Shown here: one piece after another, positions 26,417 to 34,345 of the stretch
Numbering within the stretch: the stretch's first letter is position 1
Layout of the letters: every line of letters begins with the position of its first letter
Assembly: GCA_002416505.1 (NCBI GenBank)
Contig: DIAM01000020.1
Location: forward strand, 99,077 to 163,076
Source of the DNA: Gammaproteobacteria bacterium UBA5078
GTDB taxonomy: Bacteria; Pseudomonadota; Gammaproteobacteria; Pseudomonadales; Pseudohongiellaceae
Direction of reading: 5' to 3'
DNA: 64,000 nucleotides
The notes under the pieces: generated by a model
Seen by the model: only the letters and a program-made list of their open reading frames with translations
What the model was told of the DNA's origin: nothing
Database searches by the model: none
Translations under genes and position numbers: made by a program

Positions 26417-26830
26417 TGAAGAGTTCTCTGCTGGCTGGAGTCTGTCTGAATTCACGCTAAAAACTAGGCGTTTGGAGGGTTCAATCCCGCAATTCGCCCA
26501 GCGTGATCTAAATACTAGGAATCGCAGCTTACTTAGGCTGCAATTGGGCGTCAACTAGCAAAGCCAGACTAGCATCCTCGCTTAAGCTTGCTTGGGGCGT
26601 AATCCGGACGGTGAGAAACCGAGCTCGTGAGTTTGACCATAACAAGGAGGAGCGGCGCTCTGCAGCCCCTAGAGGCCCGCAGGAGCGGCTGGCGCGTTAG
26701 CCGGCACCTTGGGCCGACATTCTGGCGTATCGGTCATTATTTGAGCCTGAGGGCCTTGCAAACCCTATAACAACATTAGTCTTCGCGTTTCATGGCCGGT
26801 AATGACGCGGACAGGAGCTTTGACCGAACT
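26417..26830. other. Intergenic region upstream of pycA with REP-like sequence
   Basis: 414 bases without a convincing gene. It should hold the pycA promoter on the minus strand and contains a REP-like element near 26678-26706. I see no regulator gene, although pycAB is often next to a LysR gene in pseudomonads. Confidence 0.5.
26678..26706 (+). repeat. REP-like element, copy C
   Basis: CGCAGGAGCGGCTGGCGCGT followed by TAGCCG: the GCAGGAGCGG head matches the copies between pycA and pycB, here on the opposite strand, and the CGGCT/AGCCG arms form a hairpin. A second partial GGAGGAGCGGC head lies about 30 bases to the left. Confidence 0.5.
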
Positions 26831-27421
26831 TTATTGGCGATCGTATATCCTCACAACCTTCACAGCGGCACCGAAATTGGCCGGCTTGAGTTCGAGCTGC
26901 GCTCGCAAGCGCTTGCCATCGGCCTCAACCGTATAGCTCTCTAGGGTAAAACCGCCGTCGCGAGGGCGTCCTTCCACATAGAGGACCTGCCCTTCCCACT
27001 GCCCTATGGAAAAGTCCTTGCCGCCATTGGCGTAGTGATCGCTAGCGCCAACGGAGCGGGTGCGCCCATCGGTGTGAAAGACGCGCTGGTAGCCATCGGC
27101 ATACCCAAACCAGAACTCCGGTTCGGTATAATCGATGCGCAGGATATCGTCGTAGGAGATGCGGTCATACAGCTCCTGCTCTTCGGGACCGCCGCGATAG
27201 CGTCCCTTCTCTTTCTTCTTGAACCAGCTCTTGGCGACCTTGCCGCCAGCCTTAATTATGGCAGCCTCGACGGCCTCGTCGGTGTCTTCACTGAGTTCCT
27301 CGTTGATGCGCCAGTTGCCAACAAGAGGATGTACAGACGCTTCCTGACCGATACTCGAGGCAGCCCCACAGATCATGAGTGTAGTTAAGGCCAGTACTTG
27401 CGCGATGGCGGCAATCTTCAT
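26831..27421 (-). CDS. Exported protein of unknown function, lipocalin-like
   Basis: 196 aa. The ATG at 27421 is preceded by AGGAG at 7 bases; an in-frame GTG five codons earlier would include that RBS. Signal peptide about 1-26 (ends near SIGQ). The mature protein begins with HPLVGNWRINEELSED, like the GTWxL opening of lipocalin-like and related beta-barrel proteins, and is rich in aromatic residues and beta strands. No catalytic motif is evident. It lies between pycA and the SURF1 gene, same strand, with no clear operon link. Confidence 0.8.
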   Translation of the reverse strand: MKIAAIAQVLALTTLMICGAASSIGQEASVHPLVGNWRINEELSEDTDEAVEAAIIKAGGKVAKSWFKKKEKGRYRGGPEEQELYDRISYDDILRIDYTEPEFWFGYADGYQRVFHTDGRTRSVGASDHYANGGKDFSIGQWEGQVLYVEGRPRDGGFTLESYTVEADGKRLRAQLELKPANFGAAVKVVRIYDRQ

Positions 27422-27513
27422 CAATTCTCTCCTCACTCACCGTTGTAGATGTCGATTCGATGGGTTGAACCAATGCAATACCTTAGCACGAGACGGGCGG
27501 GCTGGCCGCAATT

Positions 27514-28278
27514 TCAGACTCGCCTGCGTAGTGCCAAGAAATTACTGCTCATCAGGAAACTAATCACTAGCACTACGAGCGCCATGCCAAACCATTGCAG
27601 GGCATACTGAATATGCATGCGCGTGTTCACCGTCACCGCAGGCCAGTGCCTAGCGAATACCCCAGTTTCGTTTACCCCCAAGCGCACCACCCAGGGCAGC
27701 AGGGGCCGCTCCATCAACTCGGCGGCACGACCAATGTCGAGACTGCGAAAGCGTAGAGGCCAATCGTCCCCTTCTACCTGCGTCCTGCCAGCGAGCATAC
27801 CCGGAATGTGCAGTTGGCCGCGCAGCGTTTGCGGACCCTCGACTGGTGGGATGTAGGGCATGCCATCGGCCCCAGGACCTGGCGTCACCCAGCCACGACT
27901 CACCAGCACCACCTCACCACTATTGTCTAGCTCGAAAGGGGTGATCAGCTCGAAGCCCGGTGCGCCTTGAAAGAATTGAAAGGCAACGACGAATGAGGCC
28001 GCATTCCAGTATTGCCCGGTGGCCACGACGCTGAGGTTCTCCAAGTCATTGGCCTGCTCTTCGCTTAGGGGCCCAATACGCGGGGTCAATGCCGCAAGGG
28101 ACATGGGCGCCTCCGCCTGGCGTTGTTGCATCGCTTGCTGCAGTTCGCGCTTCTCCTGAACTCGACCCAACTGCCAGAACCCAAGATTGAGCAATAGCGT
28201 CACCGTCAGGACCACGCAGACGGCAATCAGCCAGTGGATTCGAATTCGCAGTTCACCAAATTTAAGTTCCGTTAGCAC
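27514..28278 (-). CDS. SURF1 family cytochrome oxidase assembly protein
   Basis: 254 aa with transmembrane helices near both ends (about 14-34 and 225-245) around a periplasmic domain. Signature segments: LNLGFWQLGRVQEK near residue 30, VLVSRGWV near 130 and NTRMHIQYALQWFGMAL at the C-terminal helix. It assists haem a insertion into cytochrome c oxidase. GTG start. It is usually found within the cox gene cluster, but no cox genes lie here, so it is either a detached copy or one of two paralogues. Confidence 0.92.
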   Translation of the reverse strand: MLTELKFGELRIRIHWLIAVCVVLTVTLLLNLGFWQLGRVQEKRELQQAMQQRQAEAPMSLAALTPRIGPLSEEQANDLENLSVVATGQYWNAASFVVAFQFFQGAPGFELITPFELDNSGEVVLVSRGWVTPGPGADGMPYIPPVEGPQTLRGQLHIPGMLAGRTQVEGDDWPLRFRSLDIGRAAELMERPLLPWVVRLGVNETGVFARHWPAVTVNTRMHIQYALQWFGMALVVLVISFLMSSNFLALRRRV

Positions 28279-28448
28279 CGCATCCCCGCCATTTCTTATG
28301 ATTTTCGTTGCCTCGATTCTAGAGGCTATAGGCGCCCAGAGCGATTCTTTTTACGGCGCACAGTCTCTTTTATTTAGCGCTTATGATAAATTATCGCCTT
28401 GCACTTCTTGGTGCCTCCCCCCAACTCTGTCCGTACGGAATCTCCACA

Positions 28449-29363
28449 ATGAAAATCGGCGTTTTATCGCGAAACGGCAAGCTATACTCAACTCGCAGAC
28501 TCGTAGAGGCCGCCAAGGCCCGGGGGCATGACGTAAGGGTTGTAGATGTACTCAAGTGCTATATGAACATCACCGCCAACAACCCAACCGTGCATTACAA
28601 GGGCGCTGGAGACCAAGAGACTCTAGAGTTTGACGCGGTCATCCCACGCATAGGCGCTAGCGTAACGGGCTATGGCTGCGCCGTGTTGCGTCAATTCGAA
28701 GTCGCCGGCATCTACTCTGTAAACGAATCGATCGCGATCACGCGCTCGCGCGACAAACTGCGGGCACATCAGCTTCTAGCGCGCCGCGGCATCGGCCAAC
28801 CGATCACCAGTTATGCCCACTCCGCCGACGCCACTAGTGACCTCATAAGCTCGGTCGGAGGCGCACCGCTGGTCGTTAAGATCATGGAGAGCACCCATGG
28901 CAATGGCGTGGTCTTGGCGGAGACACGCAAGGCAGCCGAGGCCTTGATTACCGCCTTCCGCGGCTTGCAGGCAGACTTTCTTGTACAGGAGTTTATCAAG
29001 GAGTCGGGCGGCGCCGATATTCGCTGCTTCGTGATCGGCGAGCGCGTAATCGCCGCCATGCAACGCACCGCAGCGGCCGGCGAGTTCCGCTCCAACCTTC
29101 ACCGTGGTGGCACCGCCACTGTGGTCAAGCTACGCCCGGACGAGCGCAAACTGGCCGTAAAAGCCGCTCAGGTAATGGGCCTAGATATCGCCGGTGTGGA
29201 CATCATTCGCTCTAATCATGGCCCCTTAGTGTTGGAGGTTAACTCATCACCCGGTCTCGAGGGCATCGAGGCCGCCACTGGCAAAGACATCGCCGGCGCC
29301 ATCATCGAATACCTCGAGAAAGACAGCCTAAAGGGCCCGAACAAGATGAAGGGCATTGGCTAA
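28449..29363 (+). CDS. rimK: RimK-type ATP-grasp ligase (ribosomal protein S6 glutamylation)
   Basis: 304 aa, as in E. coli RimK (300 aa). ATP-grasp signatures: VVKIMESTHGNGVVLAE (phosphate loop region), FIKESGGADIRCFVIG, and VLEVNSSPGLEGIE with the metal-binding Glu and Asn. It adds glutamate residues to ribosomal protein S6 and can also make poly-glutamate. The ATG at 28449 places MKIGVLSRNG at the N-terminus; an in-frame ATG at 28383 is further upstream with no RBS. Single-gene unit, divergent from SURF1. Confidence 0.93.
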   Translation: MKIGVLSRNGKLYSTRRLVEAAKARGHDVRVVDVLKCYMNITANNPTVHYKGAGDQETLEFDAVIPRIGASVTGYGCAVLRQFEVAGIYSVNESIAITRSRDKLRAHQLLARRGIGQPITSYAHSADATSDLISSVGGAPLVVKIMESTHGNGVVLAETRKAAEALITAFRGLQADFLVQEFIKESGGADIRCFVIGERVIAAMQRTAAAGEFRSNLHRGGTATVVKLRPDERKLAVKAAQVMGLDIAGVDIIRSNHGPLVLEVNSSPGLEGIEAATGKDIAGAIIEYLEKDSLKGPNKMKGIG

Positions 29364-29380
29364 GATTGAATGGTGAAAAA

Positions 29381-29412
29381 GTGCCGACAGAAATTTTAAT
29401 TCCTGCCGGCAC
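29381..29412 (-). terminator. Terminator between rimK and a convergent exported-protein gene
   Basis: Arms GTGCCG and CGGCAC close a 32-base hairpin that continues as CAG/CTG and AATT/AATT with single mismatches. On the minus strand it is followed by five Ts. It lies 7 bases past the minus-strand gene stop and 18 bases past the rimK stop, so it may serve both. Confidence 0.75.
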
Positions 29413-29419
29413 AAACGGA

Positions 29420-30154
29420 CTAATCCTGAGCCCCTAACACCGTCCATAGAACCGTATCGCTAAGCTGCGTTCCATCTTCCAATTGCAAGCTCACCGTTAA
29501 TGTGTGCGACCCAACGCCTAACTGTGCCGAGATATTCGAGCAGCGGAACACACTCCCGCCGAGCACTAACTCAGACTTCGTTAAACACTGCGCCAAGTCG
29601 TCGGATACATCGCTGCGCTGCGCCGTGCCCGTATTGCGCCCCGATAGATAGGCACTTCCTGAAACCACATTGCTGCCCGGGCTATCGGGATCGCGCTCAA
29701 GAAACATCGTGAAATCGAAAGTCTGATTGCTGGCATAGACACCCGTGGCTGGGGAGAGCGTCAGCGCTGCATTGGCAGCAGTCACTGCGAACTCCGTCAG
29801 TGGTCCAGACGCCTCGCCATTGATTTTGGCGGACACTTGGTACGTGCCAGGCTCCAACCCCCCTATGGTCTGGGTAAAATCAAGAGGCACCACCACAGCA
29901 GGGCAGATGGCCACCGGATTGCCCCTAATGGACGTGTCGATCACGATATTGCTAGCGTCGATTAGAACTTCGCTCGTGACGATTTGACAGCCATCGCCCT
30001 TCAAACCCTTCACTTCGACACGAATAAGGTCTCTATCGGTGGGGGTTGCCTGCGCGACCGTGATCTCTTCGACAGTGCCCCATTGCGCACTCGCCTCGTT
30101 GGCCGAGAACGCTAAGAGCGCGGCAAAAAATAAGCGTTTATACATTCCTTCCAT
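29420..30154 (-). CDS. Exported protein of unknown function
   Basis: 244 aa with a signal peptide (about 1-23, ending ASA). The ATG at 30154 follows AGGAGG at 9 bases. The mature protein is rich in Thr, Ser and Val and looks all-beta. It has two segments reminiscent of immunoglobulin-like domains (GLEPGTYQVSAKING near 97 and GVGSHTLTVSLQLEDG near 218) and four or more Cys that could form disulfides. I recognise no family. It lies upstream of the peptide transporter cluster's 3' end but is transcribed separately. Confidence 0.75.
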   Translation of the reverse strand: MEGMYKRLFFAALLAFSANEASAQWGTVEEITVAQATPTDRDLIRVEVKGLKGDGCQIVTSEVLIDASNIVIDTSIRGNPVAICPAVVVPLDFTQTIGGLEPGTYQVSAKINGEASGPLTEFAVTAANAALTLSPATGVYASNQTFDFTMFLERDPDSPGSNVVSGSAYLSGRNTGTAQRSDVSDDLAQCLTKSELVLGGSVFRCSNISAQLGVGSHTLTVSLQLEDGTQLSDTVLWTVLGAQD

Positions 30155-30350
30155 TTTAGATTTCCTCCTTTGTCGTCATCCGAAAATTGCGGGGGAATAT
30201 TTCCCACAAGCTCGAGAGCCAATAATACGGCAAGCTATAGCACTGCCCAAGTGATCGGAATCACACGCAATGCATAGCGCTTTAAAAGAGGATTATGGGG
30301 GGCGAGGAAAGCGTCTGTTAGAACCGCTTCGGACCTACAGGCTCGCGCCC

Positions 30351-31352
30351 TTAGGTCTTGGAGGCTTCATATAAAAGGCAGGAAACGGGCTGAGTCTCAT
30401 CGCTCAGGGTAGGCACTACGGTGCTGCAGATCTCCATTGCCTGCGGGCAACGGGTATGGAAATTACAGCCCGACGGCGGGTTGATTGGCGAGGGCACATC
30501 GCCCACCAGTATCTGACGATGCGCAACATGGTGAGGATCGGGCACCGGAATCGCGGAGATCAGCGACTGGGTATAGGGGTGGCGCGCCGTCCGATAGATG
30601 CTCTCGCCCACACCCGACTCTACGATCTTGCCCAGATACATGATCGCGATGCGGTCGGAGATATGTTTGACCACGGCCAGATCATGAGCGATGAACAGAT
30701 AGGAGAGGTTGAACTCCTTCTGCAGATCGATCAACAGGTTCAAGATCTGACTCTGTATCGACACGTCCAGCGCCGAGACCGGCTCGTCGCAGATGATTAG
30801 CTTGGGATTCAGTGCAATGGAACGAGCGATGCCGATACGCTGGCGTTGACCGCCGGAGAACTCGAAGGGATAACGTGTCACAGAGCGCGCGGGTAGCCCT
30901 ACTAGATCTAAGAGTTCTTTCACGCGCTTCTGCCTAAACTCCCTATTGCCAATTTTGTGAACCTGAAAGGGTTCTTCCAAGATCTGCGCCACCGTGTGCC
31001 GCGAGTTCAAGGACTCCATGGGGTCCTGAAAGATCATCTGAATGTCACGACGAAAGGGCATAAGGGGCTTGCGGCCCAGCTTCGCAATATCCTGGCCCTC
31101 GAAGCTAATCTCTCCCGCCGTCGGTTGATAGAGCCTCGCGATACAGCGTCCCAGCGTGGACTTGCCGCAACCAGACTCGCCCACTAGGCCGAGGGTCTCC
31201 CCTGGAGCGATATCGAGGCTTACGCCATCGACCGCCTTATTGTATTTACCCGTGCGCATGAATATGCCTTCCTTTACTGGGAAATGCATCTTCAGATCGC
31301 GGACCCTGAGTAAGGACTCTGCTTGCTTTTTTGGTAAAGGAATCACGCTCAT
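30351..31352 (-). CDS. Peptide ABC transporter ATP-binding protein (OppF/DppF-like)
   Basis: 333 aa ABC ATPase. Walker A GESGCGKST, Q-loop MIFQDPMESLN, signature SGGQRQR, Walker B LIICDEP and H-loop AHD, followed by the oligo/dipeptide C-terminal extension (INPPSGCNFHTRCP). This conserved Cys-containing tail can carry an Fe-S cluster in OppD/DppD proteins. It energises the importer made by the YejB/YejE-like permeases upstream. It is the last gene of a six-gene operon; its ATG overlaps the stop of the partner ATPase by four bases. In E. coli Yej the two ATPase domains are fused in one protein (YejF), whereas here they are separate. Confidence 0.9.
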   Translation of the reverse strand: MSVIPLPKKQAESLLRVRDLKMHFPVKEGIFMRTGKYNKAVDGVSLDIAPGETLGLVGESGCGKSTLGRCIARLYQPTAGEISFEGQDIAKLGRKPLMPFRRDIQMIFQDPMESLNSRHTVAQILEEPFQVHKIGNREFRQKRVKELLDLVGLPARSVTRYPFEFSGGQRQRIGIARSIALNPKLIICDEPVSALDVSIQSQILNLLIDLQKEFNLSYLFIAHDLAVVKHISDRIAIMYLGKIVESGVGESIYRTARHPYTQSLISAIPVPDPHHVAHRQILVGDVPSPINPPSGCNFHTRCPQAMEICSTVVPTLSDETQPVSCLLYEASKT

Positions 31353-32383
31353 GCGACAGCACTCAACTTGAAATTCACGCTATCGCCACCGCCGCCGACA
31401 TTGGTCTTTAGCTCACGCCATTCATAACAGGCGACTTCGTGACCGTCTGCGATAGTTTCCGTCGTCGGCGGTGCGACAAGGCACGCGTCCTTACGGTATC
31501 GACAGCGGTTCTCGAAGCGACAGCCCTTGGGCATATCTAATAGGCCGGGCACCATGCCGGGAATAATAGTCAGCTTGGATTTGGGTTCGGTATCCAGACG
31601 CGGAATCGACTCTAGAAGACCGCGCGTATAGGGGTGAGTGGGGCGGTCGAAAATATCGTAGACACTGCCCCGCTCTGCGACCTTGCCCGCATACATCACC
31701 ACGACCGATGCAGAGGTCTCGGCGATCACGCCAAGGTCATGAGTGATAAGCAGCACAGACATGCCCATCTCATTCTGCAGCTCCTTGATCAGCTCCAGAA
31801 TCTGCGCCTGAATAGTCACATCCAATGCGGTAGTGGGCTCGTCGGCGATCAACAGGCTGGGCTGACAAGCCAGCGCCATGGCGATCACCACGCGTTGGCG
31901 CATGCCACCGGAGAGTTGGTGGGGATATTCCGTCATGCGGATATCGGGTGCAGGGATGCCGACCTTGTCGAGCATCGCGATGCCTTCCTTGAGCGCCTTC
32001 TCTTTCGAAACCTTCTTGTGTAGTAGTATCACCTCGGTCAATTGTCGACCGATAGTGTGCACTGGGTTCAGCGCCGTCATCGGCTCCTGGAAGACCATGC
32101 CGATGCGCGCGCCGCGAATCTTCTGCATCTGCTCAATACTCATGTCAACGAGATTCTCGCCCTGCAGCAATATCTCGCCGCCCATGATCTGACCGATGGG
32201 CTGTGGCAATAGACGCATGATCGACAGAGCCGTTACGCTCTTGCCGCAGCCGGACTCCCCCACGATGCCCAGAGTCTCGCCCGCCTTGATATCGAAGCTG
32301 ATATCGTCCACCGCGCGCACGCGGCCTTCGTCGGTAGCGAACTCGGTGACTAGATTTTTAACGGAAATTATCACATCAGACAT
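31349..32383 (-). CDS. Peptide ABC transporter ATP-binding protein (OppD/DppD-like)
   Basis: 344 aa. Walker A GESGCGKSV, Q-loop MVFQEPMTALNP, signature LSGGMRQR, Walker B LLIADEPTTALD and the C-terminal GCRFENRCRYRKDAC motif with four Cys around an oligopeptide-transporter tail. It pairs with the OppF-like ATPase encoded next. It follows the binding-protein genes after only six bases, so the whole set from 38438 to 30351 reads as one operon. Confidence 0.9.
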   Translation of the reverse strand: MSDVIISVKNLVTEFATDEGRVRAVDDISFDIKAGETLGIVGESGCGKSVTALSIMRLLPQPIGQIMGGEILLQGENLVDMSIEQMQKIRGARIGMVFQEPMTALNPVHTIGRQLTEVILLHKKVSKEKALKEGIAMLDKVGIPAPDIRMTEYPHQLSGGMRQRVVIAMALACQPSLLIADEPTTALDVTIQAQILELIKELQNEMGMSVLLITHDLGVIAETSASVVVMYAGKVAERGSVYDIFDRPTHPYTRGLLESIPRLDTEPKSKLTIIPGMVPGLLDMPKGCRFENRCRYRKDACLVAPPTTETIADGHEVACYEWRELKTNVGGGGDSVNFKLSAVA

Positions 32384-32389
32384 ATGGGC

Positions 32390-34345
32390 TTATTGCTCGC
32401 GGTATTGGTCATATACATTGATCTGCGGCTCGAAGCGTTGGCCAGCACGGCGCGCAGCAAGTGTCTCTTCCTTCATGTCCATATCGATCCAGTGCACGAA
32501 GGCGTCCTCGGCGTAACTGGAGTAACGCACATTGAAATCCTCCGGCCAGCGCACCCAGCGCCACGAGGCATGCCAGTAGAAGGGCTCGACGAAACCGGGC
32601 ACGAAAGAGGCGTAGTCATAGTGCAACTGACTCATTCTGTGGGCGAGCTCTACCATCTCCGCCCGGTCGGAGGACGCCACATAGCGATCGATCAACTGAT
32701 CCAACTCGAAGATCGCAATCTCCTCCATATTATTGGTCTGCACCTTCACTTGCCGGTTAGGGTTCACGCTGCCATCGTCTAAGAACGCATCGTCATAGGC
32801 GTTGTCTGAGTGCAGGGTTTCCCAGAAGCGCGGGTACATCTCGAGGCTGTAATTCAGGCCGATGAAATACATGTCGTGCTGCTTCTCGGATGACTTGCGA
32901 GAACCCGCCGCTACGTCGAGCATCTCCAGCCGTAAATCTAGGCCAGCCTTGATCGCCTCCTCCCTCAAGATCGAGAAGATATCCCGGTAGCGCTCATAAT
33001 GCGTGGAAAGGGTAAACGCCAGGCGCTCGCCCTGCGCATTCATCAAGATCCCATCGGGGCCGCTACGATCGAAACCCGCCTTGGCGAAATGCTCTCGAGC
33101 CAGATTAATGTCAAACTCACGCGCCTTGATATCGGGGTTGGTGAACTCGCCATAGCCTTCTTGGGCGGAGTTCAAGCGCACGAAATCGCCACGGAAGTAT
33201 TGCTGCAATACCATCTCCCAGTTAGACGCATATTGAATACCCAGGCGTACCTCAACATTGTCCAGGTGAGGCCGCGCGGAATTGATCCAGAGCCCCCAAG
33301 GGGAATGGGGACCGTCATTGAAAAACTGGGCCTTCTCTATATAGCCTGCTTGCACATCCGGATCGTCATTGGGGAGGCGTTCGTACCAATAGTCTGCCGT
33401 GCGAATCTTAAACTGATCGATATCGCCGCGGCGGAAGGCCTCGAATTGATTCGCCGTGTCACGAATCACGCTGAAGTTGATGCGATCCATATTGTAGCGG
33501 TTGCGGAAAAACTTCAGGTCCTGCGCCCACCAGTTCTCCACGTGGGTCATCACGATATTCGTACCCATGCGCACGTTCTCAGGCCTGATCTCATAGGCGC
33601 CGGCATGGGGCACGAAACGCCACTGATAGCGCTCCGTGAAGTCTGGCCCTAACTCCTGAAAGAAATGCTCAGGGGTTGGGGGGAAGCTCAGCGCCAGATT
33701 ATCGATATCGGGCTTGGCCTCGACCATCGAGATAGAGATGGTGTGATCGTCGTATTTGGTGATATTGGTATATTGCGTCGAGAACCAATTCGCGGACCAC
33801 GGGTCGTTAATATGGGGCGACAACATGAAGTAGAAGGTAAACAGGAAGTCATCGGCGGTGATCGGCTCGCCATCGGTGAAGCGCGCGTCGGGGTTCAGGC
33901 GCGCATAGACCGTCTTGTTCGGCAGGTCGACTGCCCACTCCGAGGCGATGGCGGGGTAGAAGTCGAAGTCATTGGGATGCCGATGTGCCAGAGTGACGTA
34001 GGTGTAATCGAGTATCCATCTACGGAATTCACTACTCGCATCCGGCCCGTTGGTGCGCAGGGTGGCAGGGAAATCGGGCATGAACTCGTATTGCGTGCCG
34101 CCCTTCTTCGCCTCTGGCGAGCCGATATCCTCTAGGCCCTCCCCGCTCTGCCACACCAAGCCCTGCGGAACATCGGCGAGCGTCTTGAAGGAATACATAC
34201 CCGGGTCTGCCGCATAGAAGGCCTGCACATCGGCGCTAATATCCGCACTCGGATCGACACCACTATCCTGCTCCCCAGCGCCGCAGGCGACGAGGAGCAG
34301 CACGAGGCTCGCAGCAAAGATCGATCGAGCGACTGGCTTACTCAT
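32390..34345 (-). CDS. Peptide-binding lipoprotein, SBP family 5 (second of two paralogues)
   Basis: 651 aa. Signal peptide with lipobox LVACG (Cys near 21), then a family-5 extracellular solute-binding domain of the YejA-like type (AKKGGT near 79, TQYTNITKYDD near 190). Long stretches match the preceding gene's product, so the two arose by duplication. Its start overlaps the stop of that paralogue by four bases. It delivers peptides or modified peptides to the YejB/YejE-like permeases. Divergence in the ligand-cleft region suggests different ligand ranges, which is an inference. Confidence 0.9.
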   Translation of the reverse strand: MSKPVARSIFAASLVLLLVACGAGEQDSGVDPSADISADVQAFYAADPGMYSFKTLADVPQGLVWQSGEGLEDIGSPEAKKGGTQYEFMPDFPATLRTNGPDASSEFRRWILDYTYVTLAHRHPNDFDFYPAIASEWAVDLPNKTVYARLNPDARFTDGEPITADDFLFTFYFMLSPHINDPWSANWFSTQYTNITKYDDHTISISMVEAKPDIDNLALSFPPTPEHFFQELGPDFTERYQWRFVPHAGAYEIRPENVRMGTNIVMTHVENWWAQDLKFFRNRYNMDRINFSVIRDTANQFEAFRRGDIDQFKIRTADYWYERLPNDDPDVQAGYIEKAQFFNDGPHSPWGLWINSARPHLDNVEVRLGIQYASNWEMVLQQYFRGDFVRLNSAQEGYGEFTNPDIKAREFDINLAREHFAKAGFDRSGPDGILMNAQGERLAFTLSTHYERYRDIFSILREEAIKAGLDLRLEMLDVAAGSRKSSEKQHDMYFIGLNYSLEMYPRFWETLHSDNAYDDAFLDDGSVNPNRQVKVQTNNMEEIAIFELDQLIDRYVASSDRAEMVELAHRMSQLHYDYASFVPGFVEPFYWHASWRWVRWPEDFNVRYSSYAEDAFVHWIDMDMKEETLAARRAGQRFEPQINVYDQYREQ

